Positions 1-12,610 are shown, counted from the stretch's first letter. The stretch: DNA of 64,000 nucleotides from Tretioscincus oriximinensis (GCA_022410635.1 JAJVDF010000045.1:2438954-2502953); one strand, 5' to 3'. A program made the numbers and translations. The notes: generated from the letters alone by a model not told the origin.

Positions 1-590
1 TTAAGCTATTGGTACAATACTGAGTCTGTCAAGAAGCAATGGAGACATTAAATAATACATCACAAAATTGCTTATTTATATTGATGAATGAATATTCATG
101 CATTTCAGAATTATAAAAATAATGTCTTACATCTAACTGCAGAACAAGCATAAATTGCCATACCTATCAAACTCATCCTCATTGAGGCACCATCATCGTT
201 TTATAGCCAATCTGATTTAGCTATTTGAGAACTATTTTACTATGACCTGCCCTGAGACTGTTGAATCTAAAACAGGATATAAGCAAATAGGTAGGGTAGG
301 GTAAGTAAGTAAGTAAGTAAGAGAGAGAGAGAGAGAGAAACAAATATCAGTAATAGAGCACAGAGCTCCTGTTTCCCCTTTCACTAGGCATACAGATAAT
401 TTTAAACTGTATAGCTGCAAAAAAGTTCAGATACAGAGCATCCAAGATTTAAAACATACCAAGTACAGTAAAGTTTGCTCAGCTTCAGAATAATAGAAAT
501 TACTAATTAAGACTTTGTTTAAATAATAAGCAGTTTCCTGTTTTACTTTAGCATGTTTTTTTAGCATGAAAGTTCTATTATTCACTCTTC
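1..590. other. AT-rich intron with a short simple repeat
   Basis: No gene or recognisable mobile element is seen. A run of GTAA units followed by GA units lies at about 300-340. The remainder is AT-rich intronic DNA. Confidence 0.6.
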
Positions 591-639
591 ACAAGTTTTG
601 CTGCAGCGGATATGTGCACTAACCAGAACCAAAAGTATT

Positions 640-1345
640 TTCCACAGTCACCTGGCAGGCAGGAAACAAGTCAGTACATGTGTTCACAGCTCTATGTGTC
701 TGCTGGACTCAGCAGAGTCTGGGCAGGCCTGGACAGGTCAGCAGCCAATCAGGGGCAGCTGGGGGTGTGGCTTCAGGTTCCCTTATAAAAGGAGAGCATG
801 CTTGTGTCTCTGGGCTGTCGCCAAAGATTGAGCAAGACACCTGACCACCGCCGCCCACCCCTACCTTTTTTCTTGTCATGGCTTTTTTTGGGTTTTGATA
901 AGCAATTGTGCATCTAAGCTGATCTAGAAATGATAGTTGCTACCACTAGGATAGGTGCCTTTGGCAGACTCCCCTAATTATTTCAGAGTTTTGAGAGGGA
1001 CCTCCTAAAGAGGCCCAGAGGCATGGGAGTTTGCCCTTGGGTAAGGGCTGGAGCCAATCACANTACTGATTTGTGATATTGGATTTGGGGTTGGTGGATT
1101 CACCCAAATCCATTCATTTGGTTGATTCCTCATGTGCAAGATGGCACCAGGCAGGGTGGACTATAGCAGCAAGGGCTGCTGGCATAGATCCACCTACGAT
1201 ACTGCAACTTTACGCCCTGAAAATGTTTATATGTTTAGCCATGGCCAAAATTGTATTTCCCTTTGAATACTATCCAATATTATATATCCAATGTGTTAGG
1301 TTATTCTGTTTAATAAATGTGTTTGAGCAGTTTATATACTGTGTC
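640..1345 (+). mobile_element. LTR-like promoter module, probable solo LTR remnant
   Basis: A CCAAT box (AGCCAATCAGG, about 740) is followed some 40 bp later by a TATA box (TTATAAAAGG, about 783). About 520 bp downstream is an AATAAA signal (about 1311) followed by a TG-rich tract. This U3-R-U5-like order suggests a decayed solo LTR. No paired LTR, coding region or target duplication was found, and the borders are estimates. A Pol II promoter-bearing repeat of another class is possible. Confidence 0.35.
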
Positions 1346-2094
1346 TGTGTTCTGTCAGGTGAATGTCAGGCCAGCAATGGTCACTGGAGAATATTCCCTC
1401 CACAGAGAGAATACTCTCCACATTCCTCCACATACACACACAAGGTGCTGTACAGGGTGAACCAGGTCTTCTGGTTTGGACTGGACATGGCTTAATCACT
1501 CTTTGACATGATTGACAGGGAAATGGCCTGGTTCAACTATTCTGTCTCTCTGGACTCTCCCAATCATATCTTGCTGGATAGGTTTTCATCTGTCAAGAAG
1601 GGCAAGGATCCAAAGGATCAAGCCCAGCAAGTTTTGTGATCATCCTCAAGTCATGTGTTTCGATGGACACTTCCTTTAACTATTTTCAACTGTGGGGTTC
1701 AATCTCAGAAAATGTTGCATGGCTACCTCTTGGGCATGATCTTACAAGGTGACTGCTCAAAAATGCTCTACTGCNTTGGGCCTCAAACTACGGCCCATGG
1801 GCAAAATGCAGCCAGCTAAGGACTTTTATCCAGCCCAGCAGCAGCCTGACAATGACCACAATGGCTGCCCCTTACTTGTGCGCTGAGTGCCCCATGCACC
1901 TGCCCACCGGGCTCCAAGCCACGACGTGGGTCNGCAAGGGAGCAACCCAGGTGGGCAAGGGAGTGAGAGGGAGGTTGCCTGGGTGAAGCTTGTGCCGCCT
2001 CGAGCGTCAGAAGGAGGAGCTGCTGTTGCTGCTTTGCTTGCTTGCTGCCCGGGAATGAGAAGAAATTCCTGCACCCAGGCAAACACCTAGGGGG

Positions 2095-2292
2095 CAGGAG
2101 GAGGAGGAGGAGCAAGGCACCCCCCTGGGTAGAGGAGAAGAAGGGACCAAAAGCCAGGCAGCAGGAGGAGGAGGAGGAAGGCATCCCCCTGGGTAGAGGA
2201 AGAGAAACGGTCAAAAGCCAGGCAGCAGCAGGTGGAGGTGGAGGAAGGCACCACTACCCCTCTGGGCAGAGGAGAAGAAGAGACGAAAGGCT
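2095..2292 (+). repeat. Minisatellite, three units of about 66 bp
   Basis: Three imperfect tandem units start near 2095, 2161 and 2229. Each contains a GGA-rich run, a CCCCTGGGTAGAGGA-type block and a CAAAAGCCAGGCAGC-type block. It lies inside the hAT relic. The Ser/Leu- and Arg/Glu-rich open frames on both strands here are by-products of the repeat. Confidence 0.8.
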
Positions 2293-2452
2293 GGTTGAAC
2301 AAGCAGCCTGGGATTCGGCGCCAAATTATTCCCCACACTGCATACTGACTGCTTGCTGCCCACTGCTCACAGGTACAGACCAATGCCCGAGATGGGGACC
2401 TTTTCTCTTGCTTTTGAAGGGAAACTGGATGCCCCCATGCCAAATAGCATCC

Positions 2453-2704
2453 AGCTGCCTCCAGATGTCACTTACTTACTCTGCTATTCCACAATAAAGC
2501 CCTATGGGGAAGGATTTATTACAGAGTATCCATGCTTTATTGTGGAATATCCAATTCTGGTGGAATAATTAAGGAATGTGGGGATGCAGCCTTCAACTGG
2601 ATATTCCACAATAAAGNATGGATATTCTGGAATAAATCCATCCGGTGCATTATTGTGGAATATCCAACTATTGTGGAATAAATGAGTGATGTTGGGATGC
2701 AGCC
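2453..2704. mobile_element. Palindromic MITE, ATTGTGGAATA family
   Basis: The left end AGCTGCCTCCAGATGTCACT and the right end (ATGAGTGATGTTGGGATGCAGC) are imperfect inverted repeats. The interior has several forward and inverted copies of ATTGTGGAATATCCA. A shorter relative lies at 23971-24104. No clear target duplication was found. Confidence 0.6.
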
Positions 2705-2831
2705 ACATATGGATAATCCAGAATAAATCAGTTCAGACAGCAGAGTATCCAAGTGGAGTAGGGTAAGTAAAGTATCCCCATATCACATTTATTCCACTGT
2801 ATATTCCACTGTATAACTGTATATTCCACCT

Positions 2832-2954
2832 AGGTCCTGTCCACACTGGGTCTTATTCTGGGCTAAATGACGGAATAGGAGTCTGCCATACATGTTGACT
2901 ATGGTGCTATTCCAAGATATAACCCAGAATAAAGCTCAGTGTGGCCAGGTCCCA
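2832..2954. mobile_element. Small palindromic MITE, TCCACACTGGG family
   Basis: The left arm (GTCCTGTCCACACTGGGTC then TTATTCTGGG) is matched in inverse by the right arm (CCAGAATAAAGCTCAGTGTG then GCCAGG). Relatives or half-copies lie at 46291-46443, about 25990-26035 and 29010-29055. Confidence 0.6.
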
Positions 2955-3137
2955 AGGCACTAGTCACACATCTACATCTGGTCAGTTCTACATTTTACTC
3001 TCCATCAATGGTCTATTTCCAGAGTGGGAGAGAATTCCCAAGAGCCCACCCTTGCTTTCCATCTTAAAATGGGAAGAACATTATTCACTTTGCTGGTGTG
3101 TTTTTGCATTTTGAAAGAGGACTGAAACCGGATTTAA

Positions 3138-3232
3138 CATAAGAACATAAGAGGAGCCGTGCTGAATCGGGCCAAAGCCCATCTAGTCCAGCATTCTGTC
3201 TCACACAGAGGCCGACCAATTGCACCTGGGGC
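3138..3232 (-). mobile_element. CR1 LINE 3' tail
   Basis: The block reads AACATAAGA, then a GAGCC-GCTGAATC-GGCC region, then CCATCTAGTCCAGCATTCTG. Read on the minus strand it is the 3' UTR end of a CR1-family LINE, finishing in TCTTATGTT. The same block recurs near 12147, 25494, 31244, 36141, 55041, 56630 and 56990. Confidence 0.75.
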
Positions 3233-3296
3233 CTCAAGTCTTTTCCTAATTATCCCTAGCGTTGAATTTGCTTTTTTGACTGTTGCTGCTGCAAAC

Positions 3297-3560
3297 TGGG
3301 ATGACACCTTCAAGTTAAGCAGCCTTCCTAATTTCTATGCATCTCTCCCCTCTGAGACATATGCACTCAAAATGGCAACCATCTTTGGCAGCACTTATGT
3401 CTGTGAACAGACTTTTTCCAGATTGAAACATGTGAAATCTCCAACCAGATCTAGACTAACTGATGCACACTTGAATCACTTGTTACGACAAGCAGTGACA
3501 AATATGGAACTGGACATCAACCATCTCATTAGCCAAAAGCAAGTCCATAGTTCCCATTGA
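3297..3560 (+). pseudogene. C-terminal fragment of hAT transposase (dimerisation domain)
   Basis: About 88 codons remain open to a stop at 3558-3560. Recognisable hATC dimerisation-domain sequence is LPNFYASLPSETYALKMA, then IFGSTYVCEQTFSRLKHVKS, then RSRLTDAHLNHLLR. The GSTYxCEqtFSrlK signature is typical of hAT transposases of the ZBED/Charlie group. The DNA-binding BED finger and catalytic residues are absent, so this is a relic. The open frame extends upstream into a CR1 tail (3138-3232), which is unrelated. Confidence 0.8.
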
Positions 3561-3715
3561 AGTAAATTTGTTGATTTACTTCTTCATAAAATATTATATA
3601 TGTTCCCGTTTTGTTTTCTTTTTTACTTCAAAATAAGATATGTGCAGTGTTCATAGGAATTTGTTCAGAGTTTTTTTTTATAGTCTGGCTCTCCAACGGT
3701 CTGAGGGACTTGAAA

Positions 3716-5885
3716 AGCGACAGTATCAGTCAAATAGCTCCTTTCTACCACCACTAACATGTACTCAGTTATGTTTAAGGCAGGATTTATGCAATCTCTG
3801 CTNTAACAAGCAACCTCTGCTTCTTTGCCCATAGCACCATGGAATATCAAAGTCCTTTATCAATTTCACAGTTATGCTGAGAGCACCTATGTATGCTAAG
3901 AGTACTTGGGAAGAAACATGTCAATAGAAAAAGTGATCAGAACCTTGGCAGACACTCATGTGAATACAGACTGCTCAGATTCTCTAATTATCTAAGGGTG
4001 GAACACCTCAATCNTTTCCTCACCATGTGGGGAAGAGCTTGGTTTTCCCTAAGTATTTCCATTCTTTCCACTCCATGTTTTGATATATATTTCCTTTCAG
4101 CCAATTAAAGACAAAAGAGATTGTCTCTGTCCTTTCCAGCAGTCCTCCCAAGTTTGATTCAGACAATCCCCAAGAATAAATTGGTTAGTGACTCCAACTA
4201 GATAAAGTTATTAGCAGTGATTACTTCCTTCTGTTCTGCTGATAGAAACTTGCACANTGTGCTCCATCAACTATGGGCTAATGCTGGATTTATACTTTTG
4301 AAAAAATGCTTTGTGAATTTTGGGGTGTCTAAATCTTATGAGAAACCTACGTTAATGCATTGCTAAACTCTTGAGAGACCTGGACAAACTACAAGTTATC
4401 ATTTTGAGTGATCCACAATCAAATCCAATCATCATTTAGATATTTTGTCTTGCAGTTACATTGTTTGATCAAAAGTCTCTTCCATTTGCCAGGCATCCAT
4501 AAAACAATCAAAATTTTTGTTTTGTTTTTGGCTTTCAGATTGATTAATACAGTTTATCTGGTAAGAAATAAATGCATCCTTCTCATCCGTCTATCCATTG
4601 TAGTCTTCTCTTTTTGTGGAGAGCAGAATGTAATTCTGTTTTTTCCCATGCAAACATCAGAGAATATGTAGAAGTATGGCATGCCACATGCACCACTTAC
4701 ATAATTCTTTAATAGGATATGTTGTAATTTCCTGCAATTAATATCATAGCAAAGCTATAAAGTTCTTTTTTCTTCCAGAACCCTAGCACACTTGCAAAGC
4801 TAAAATTAATCTGGTGTCAACCTTTCCATTATTACTGCCCTTTTCCCATGGTTTTATACAACATTCCACAAAGAAAATCTTTCCAGTCCAAAACCCAGTT
4901 TGTTTTATCCCAACTAAGATGAAGACATTTAATTATATGTACCATATATCAAAACTTTGGTTCAGCACACTTTACAGTGAAGAAAGTGACTGAAATGGGA
5001 AATTGTTACCATTTCTCTTTTATGCTTGTATTCTAAAAGCACTCAAAGGCAATATGTAATAAAAGGTTTTGGTTTGCCTGGTGCCATCCAGTTGCACATA
5101 ATCTTGGTGATTAGATGGAATGACTTGTAGCAGGCTGCTTGTTAAGTACCACGGAGTTGTACTGAACCTCTGGTTGACAACACTGATACCTCCATGCAGA
5201 TATGAGGCAGAAATACAGAAATATTGACATCACCATATTAAAATGTCTATGCTGGCGTTTTCCTCTGTCCATTGCTGAAGCTCAAACCAGCAATCTTCTG
5301 CCATCTAGGCAATTTGCTCTAATGCTGAACTACTCTTCCAGACTGAGTAGCCTTTGATAATCTTTCTGTTGGTCAGTTTCAATTTTAAATGAGTTTTCCC
5401 AGGGAAATTGGGCTCATTATGTGCCTTTCATATGGCAGTTTAAGCCTTATCATTTATGTTTCTACTGAATATTTAGGTTTATTTCCTTTAGAATCCACTA
5501 ATTTTTGGTGACCATGGTATGCTGGAGCACCATCTCCAGTTAAAACAAACTATATATATATCTGTGAGTTGACCATTGCCCACTACAGCACTAGGGAATA
5601 CAACATGAACCATTCAGATTTTTGTGTTCTTTGAGACGCTGGTATACTGCTCAATCATTTGTACATAGTAAAAATAAGAGCAGCTTCAAAGTAGCTTAGA
5701 GAGAGTAACATGATAACACTATAATTCAATCTCTAAGGCTACTTCCTTATTACAAATATAAAATAGCTTTTTTATTTTTTTTTTAAAAAGCAAGGCAACA
5801 CATTCACAAGTATGTCCCCATTTACCTCCAATCTTCCTTGAAGTTCCCTCTGTGTTGTTACATCCTGGCATTCACGGGATAACAC
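3716..5885. other. Intron without recognisable content
   Basis: AT-rich intronic sequence with no gene, RNA or repeat that I can identify. A T-rich tract lies at about 5768-5785. Confidence 0.5.
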
Positions 5886-5985
5886 AAGACACAGAACGAA
5901 TTGCTGCGCTTGCCTGACTACAATCCCCAGCATTCTCTGCGAGCCTGCATACAATTTCCGAGCATTCTCTACGAGCCAAGAGCCA
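5886..5985 (+). repeat. Dispersed repeat carrying ZNF143/THAP11-like motifs
   Basis: It contains ACTACAATCCCCAGCATTCT followed by CTGCG, very close to the SBS motif bound by ZNF143 and THAP11. A second, weaker copy of the motif (ATACAATTTCCGAGCATTCT) lies about 31 bp on. A related block in inverse orientation at about 30590-30645 has the same two-motif spacing, so this is a repeat family rather than a unique promoter. Another inverted motif is at 28326-28352. Confidence 0.55.
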
Positions 5986-8755
5986 ATGAGCTTTGTACAA
6001 TTTGTATTTGAAGATCTGAGGCAGCTTTCGTTTGGATTTTACAAAATGCCNGTTCCTGAATCAGATGAAATGTTGTGGCTATTTATTCTGCACCAAAGAC
6101 CTTTTCAGCAAATGGAATCTTGGACATGCATGGTTCCATGGGGAACACAGAAGGTAATGCCATGTCCAACATGCAAATGTCTATGGGGATTGGGCCTAAT
6201 TCTGACTTAATTCTGAATTTTCTTGAGAGGCAGGAATGGCAGGTTGGTGTATGACAATCTCACCTTCAAGTTATCTCTTATTGGTAGAGGAGGAGGACTG
6301 TGCTAACTAATAATTTATTTGTGCTAACTAATCCTATTTGTCTTTCAAATGCACATTGCAGCCACAGAATTTAATTAAAGAATTTATATACATTTTCTTT
6401 CCAATTTTGAAAGAAATTACCTATTTGGTCTGACAGCGTGTTAACTCATGGATCACAAGGATTTTTATTTATTTTATAATTTGGTACTATGCAATGAAAG
6501 CATTTTAAATCCTGTCATTTGGGCAATTCAAAGTCAACTGTTATACTGTATTCATAATTTGTTTTTCTTCTGTGAATGACTACAAAACTCAGTATTGCAT
6601 TTTATTTAAGTTCCTCCAGCATACACATTTTAACATGGTGATGTCAATTCTTCCCTGTGGAACTGGAAAGATATTCTGCTGTGTTATATCATGTGTCGCA
6701 CAGTAGATCACTTTTTATTTCCCATCCCTCAAGTATGGTATGTACACTGTTTAACTTCTTAAAATCTCAATGTAGGCATAATTTATACAAGCTGTGCAAA
6801 CACATGATTTACAGAAGATGTTCTATTCAAGATTTATAGAAAAGTCTTAAGTCCTTTAAACAACCAAGACCCTTAAGAACAAAGGTGTCAACAACTAAAC
6901 TCCTTATAATTTCATTTTAGCTAAAAAGCTGTAACTAAAAAAGGAAAACAAAAAATGTTGATCTACTAATTCACTAATAAAAAAGCATTTGTCATTTCAA
7001 CTGCTAATAATGATAGATTCTATGATTTTAGAAAAAGAAAACTGGTTTTTTTAAAAGATAGAAATCTGGAACTGCTGTGTGAAGGATGGCATAAAAATCT
7101 ATACATTATGAAAAATTGTTCAAATCTTAGATTAACAGGGAATAATCTCACATAGACAACTGAGAGAGACATCAAAATATTATGTAAAGCTGTATCCTCA
7201 CAACACTATTCTAGAATTTTCCAATAAGGAAATTAACCCATTTTTACCATTTTAATGTATCGCATACACATCTTTACANTATATTTCAAGTTTTGTCATT
7301 CTGTTACCTCCTGACATATGAGATTCTACATGCACACGGCACACAATTCTGTCAGTCACTTTATTTGCTTTTGTCAAGAGGAAATTAATCCCTCCCTCAA
7401 AATTCAATTGGATAATTTGAGGTCAATCTTGCAGTTTCTCACTAAAACTATCCACACATCAACGCTTTCCTGCAAAATATGCCAATTTGATAGCGGGGGT
7501 TACCAGAAAACCAATACTCTGGATATTGGCTTTAAAACCTGCGATCAGCCAGTTTACATAACAACCTGGTGAGGCAAATGCAAGAGGAATTTTTGTTTCA
7601 AAAGAATTATGTTTGCAAACCCCAGAATGCAACTGTAGTCATTTTTGGTAGAAATTATTTTGATCACCCCAAACCAAAACAAAAACCTTCAGAATATACA
7701 ATTGTACTGTATATAGCGAGTATAAAATATGGTATAGCTGCATATTTAGAGTAACACAAACGGCTTTGTGCAGATGTAATGAAAAACGTATAAATGAATA
7801 ACCTTGAAAAAATTGTACCAGCCTCTTTAGATGTTCATTTCTGCTCAAAGAGGTTCTGGTATTTTTATTAATATATCTATGGACAATCCTCCTTGACCAA
7901 CACTGTCAGAAGTAATGTGAAACCNCTTATAGATATTGAATCTGCAACTCGTTTTTCATACATAAGAAACACATAATGATGAACAGACCTTTGAGTCATT
8001 AAAATAAATATATCCAATATTAACTCTATACTTCTTAGCCTGATAAAAGTTGATTTTGCTGGGTTGCTTATTTTTCTTAATAACATCAATTTCTTTAAAA
8101 AAATAAAATGCCATATCTTCAGAGAATGACACTGGCTTAAACACATGCTAATGTGCAGAAAATGCCTCTGAGTGATTTAAACAGCTAAATGAAACAGTTC
8201 TCCTAATTTTATCATTTTATTCATTATCAGTATACAGCTTGTTAGCCACCTGCTCAAAATAGATTTTTTAAAAAGGCAGGCATTCAGTAGTTGCACTTCA
8301 TGGCAAGCTGTAAAAGGAACAAAATATTGAACTGCTGCTTCAAATGTTTATCACTAAAAGAAAGAACCAGACTTATTCCTATGTGGCCAGTGGCATCAAA
8401 TCACCACTTCAACAGATTGATGATAACATCAGTTCAGTGGATTCAATTCATAAATCCAATTGTTAAGTGAAACCAGAATGAATTAAGTTGTCTTTAGACA
8501 TCAGTTATTTATTCTGCTACAGTTGTGCATTCCAGAATAGCTGTGTAAAGTGGAAGTAAGCAAGCATCTAGTTGCAACTTTAAAAGGAAATATAATTCTT
8601 AAATGTAGTTTCAGGCATCTGATCCTCTGAATATCATGCATTCTAGTGCAAAATCATTATGTTTTGTCCTTTACTAATCTTATTAGCATTCTGCTCTTCA
8701 ATTCCTTTCTTTTTTCTCTGAACATATTTTTTCTAATCTAAGATAAAGTCCATAC
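5986..8755. other. Intron without recognisable content
   Basis: AT-rich intronic sequence. Short open frames here (for example 7318-7572 and 7877-8146) show no recognisable domain and look like chance. Confidence 0.5.
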
Positions 8756-8759
8756 CCTC

Positions 8760-8990
8760 TCTCCCTGACTCCAATCCACCACCCCACCTATCCTGAAAGG
8801 ACAGAATGCAAAGGGAGCTACTGTAGTTAAGAATCAAAACCCTGAGTGAAGAGTTATGTTTCTACCAGGCTCCAAAAACTATACAATGTAAGCACCCAGT
8901 GAGCCTCTAGTGTGGGACCACCACAGAGAAGGCCATCCTACATGCCCCTACCACTCCATCTCTGCAAGGGAAGAAACTACTAGAAGGCCC
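8760..8990 (+). mobile_element. Probable LINE 3'-UTR fragment
   Basis: GTGGGACCACCACAGAGAAG and its surroundings resemble the 3' untranslated part of squamate LINEs (clade uncertain, perhaps R4/Dong or L2). The match is diverged and the borders are approximate. Confidence 0.35.
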
Positions 8991-10377
<1,387 letters not shown>

Positions 10378-10606
10378 AATTGGTTTTTATACTCTACATA
10401 TCTCAACCCGAAGGGAATCAAAGTGGCTTATATAACACTCTGTTTTTTCTCTTCACAACAGACATTTTGAGCAGCAGGTGAAGCTGAGAGAGTTCCAAAG
10501 AATAGCCCAGGGTTACCCAGTTGGCTTTGCTGAGGAGTATAGAATCAAACCAAGAGACTTCCAGATAAGAGTCTGTCACTCTAACTACAACACCAAACAG
10601 GCTCTC
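10378..10606 (-). mobile_element. tRNA-derived SINE, diverged
   Basis: Read on the minus strand it starts GAGAGCCTGTTTGGTGTTGT (box A region), has a box B-like GGTTTGATTC, and ends in a region shared with the SINE tails at 35086 and 58088. It is about 25 percent diverged from the copies at 12838 and 30812 by eye. Confidence 0.75.
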
Positions 10607-10990
10607 AGTCTGAAAGGAAGCAAGGAATTTCTGTTACTACCAAGTTTCCCATTACTCCTCATAAGATTTGACTAGTTGAGTCCATGAACATCTCCATGGT
10701 TTTTATTTTTTTCCTTACTTCCAGGGAGAAGCTAGGAATCAAATTGCTGATCTTCAGNTTTCCAGGCAGTTTACTGATGAACAAACCCGTCCATACTTCC
10801 AACCACAAGGTTTACTGCAGCTCTAGCCCTCTGACATACCAGATCAGGCTTGGAGCCCAAATTCCTATTTTTCAATCCTTATGAAAGATCACTCTATAAA
10901 ATGTGTGCTAATATTTGGACAATACTACCGCAATATGATTTTATTGATTTATAAATCATTTCAATTTAGATTATTAACATATATGCTAAC
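10607..10990. other. Intron without recognisable content
   Basis: No gene or known repeat is seen. The last 8 bases (10983-10990) are the target duplication of the following hAT element. Confidence 0.5.
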
Positions 10991-11368
10991 TAGGGCTGCT
11001 ATATTTTGGCAGCCCAAAACCAGGCGGGGGGTGGGGTGGAGTGTCCTCCTGTCACAAACCCAGGCATTTTTCCTTTGCTGGAGGCAAGTTGGCGCGCCTT
11101 GCAAGCAGGCGTGCAAAACCCCGCCTCCAGCATTGGAACAGCTACGGCACGCTCCGAGGTTCCTTCCAGGACCCCGGAAAGCGTTGCTCAGGCTGCAGCT
11201 GTCAGCTCTGACGGCTGCTTTGCTTTTAAAATCCTGCATTTTTATATACCCTGATGCAGCATCGGGGAATGTAAAAAGCAGGAATTTTGTCTTAAAACCA
11301 GGAGGGGACTATATTTTAGTCCCCCAAACCAGGATTGTCCCGCTTTCCTGGGACGTACGGCAACCCTA
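10991..11368. mobile_element. Non-autonomous hAT element (MITE), copy 1
   Basis: The 378-bp element begins TAGGGCTGC and ends GCAACCCTA, which are inverted ends. It is flanked on both sides by ATGCTAAC (10983-10990 and 11369-11376), a perfect 8-bp target duplication diagnostic of hAT-type insertion. The interior is GC- and CpG-rich and matches copy 2 (26185-26779) but lacks the hairpin of that copy. The 162-codon open frame across it is not a gene. Confidence 0.85.
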
Positions 11369-11376
11369 ATGCTAAC

Positions 11377-11885
11377 CTTCTATTTATTACTATATGGTTA
11401 AAAGAGTCAAATGAAAGACTTACTGAAGGCTTAAGTGGTTATTTTTCTTACAACAGACAGTATGGATCACTAAAGCAGAAATAAAGCAGATAAGTACAAT
11501 AATCTAGTTTGACAGCTTTTCTTTTTGCTATGCAGCTTTGGAGAAGATGGTTATCCATGTTCCTTTGCAATCTCAAGGNAGGAAATTCCTGGAACGTCTT
11601 GCACAGATAATGGCGTCCTTCTCAGTCAAGGACCAGAATCACTACTGGTTTTATCTCCCTCTTCTTCCCCTTCAGTCTTCTAAGACAGGAAAACCAGAAG
11701 AATCCTGCTGTTTAGCTGAGAAGGGGGAACTAAATAAATTTCCTGTGAGCAGTTTGATTATAGAATAAAATGGATCAGCAAAAAATTTGTTGCTTTTACA
11801 GAGAGAATATGTACCTATCATCCAGTGTAGCTGCAAGCTATTTTTTTTAAAGCATTTAGTTGTTTTCCAAAAAAGAACAAGTTTT
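11377..11885. other. Intron without recognisable content
   Basis: No gene or known repeat identified. Confidence 0.45.
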
Positions 11886-11889
11886 GCAA

Positions 11890-12052
11890 GACAGTGACTG
11901 AAATCATGAAGAACTTGGAGACTAACAGGAGAAAAATAGGTGGCCTCTGATGCAGTAGACATGCCTATGCATACCTTTCTCCTGTTAGTCTCCAAGTGCT
12001 ACAAGTCCCCTCCTGGACTTTCTACTAAGATTAGCATAGCTATTTCTCTGAA
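11890..12052. mobile_element. Penelope-like fragment, inverted halves
   Basis: A 20-bp stretch (CTTGGAGACTAACAGGAGAA, about 11914-11933) recurs as its inverse at about 11976-11996. The right half continues as in the 34062 copy and ends GGCTATTT-type then CTCTGAAATT. The ribozyme-like core between the halves is rearranged. Assignment to Penelope-like elements is inference from the family as a whole. Confidence 0.5.
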
Positions 12053-12146
12053 ATTGAATTCATAAAGGTTTTTATATATGTTCAAACAACACAATCAATT
12101 AGGCCCTTGGTACAAAGCAAAAATTAGGCTCATGGTACGAAGAGAA

Positions 12147-12186
12147 GTCCAGCATTCTGTGTCACACAGAGGCCCACCAGATGCAA
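12147..12186 (-). mobile_element. CR1 3'-tail fragment
   Basis: The short piece GTCCAGCATTCTGTGTCACA and the bases after it match the CR1 tails elsewhere in the window. Confidence 0.6.
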
Positions 12187-12224
12187 TAACAGCAAATATG
12201 CTTACCGGGATTGTTCATGGCACA

Positions 12225-12610
12225 GGAGGTTGCCAGCGGCGGTGGGTGAAGGAGGACACAGTCGGACTCACGTGCTTGCCTCGTACCCCAGGAGGGGAGA
12301 CGAGGGAAACCGTGACTTCCGGCGTTCATGGGAGAGGTGCCAGCACCTGAATAGGGCTGTGACGCCCCTCCCACTTCCTCTTTAGTCCTGGAAGCACATT
12401 GTGAGCAGACGTGCTGCTCCGCGCTCCGCATCACGTGCCCACTGCCAACTTGAAGCCCAGCCACGTAGTGAGTGGATGAAGTGCTGCCGGCAGGTAAGCC
12501 AGCGCTGGAAGACAGGGGAGGGGCATTGGAGCCTTGCCTTTCCTCTGCCTGGGGATGGGCGCTTCCGCACCTTGACCACTGTGTGCCTCGCCGCTGCCGT
12601 GAAGCCTGGC
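12225..12610. other. CpG-rich block in intron
   Basis: About 23 CpG dinucleotides occur in roughly 385 bp, against near absence in the surrounding AT-rich intron. It contains CCGCGCTCCGC and CACGTG-adjacent motifs (TCACGTGCCC). It could be a young GC-rich mobile element or an intragenic CpG island. No TATA box or clear splice-supported gene is seen. Overlapping open frames on both strands (12078-12350, 12162-12464, 12401-12664) carry no recognised domain. Confidence 0.55.

Larger units (their letters stand above)
1776..3715 (+). mobile_element. Decayed hAT (ZBED/Charlie-like) DNA transposon
   Basis: The left end (about 1776) reads GGGCCTCAAACTACGGCCC and the right end (about 3685-3712) has TCTGGCTCTCCAACGGTC. 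Both resemble the ends of ZBED/GTF2IRD2-type hAT elements. Between them are a minisatellite (2095-2292), smaller inserted repeats (2453-2954 and 3138-3232), and the last part of the transposase frame (3297-3560). The interior is mostly lost. Treating it as one insertion is inference; it could be two related hAT fragments. Confidence 0.6.

Noticed and set aside
1816..2497. Long open frames on both strands
   Set aside because: Produced by the GGA-rich minisatellite and hAT sequence; no domain.
10881..11369. 162-codon open frame
   Set aside because: Runs through the hAT MITE, which has defined ends and target duplication; not coding.
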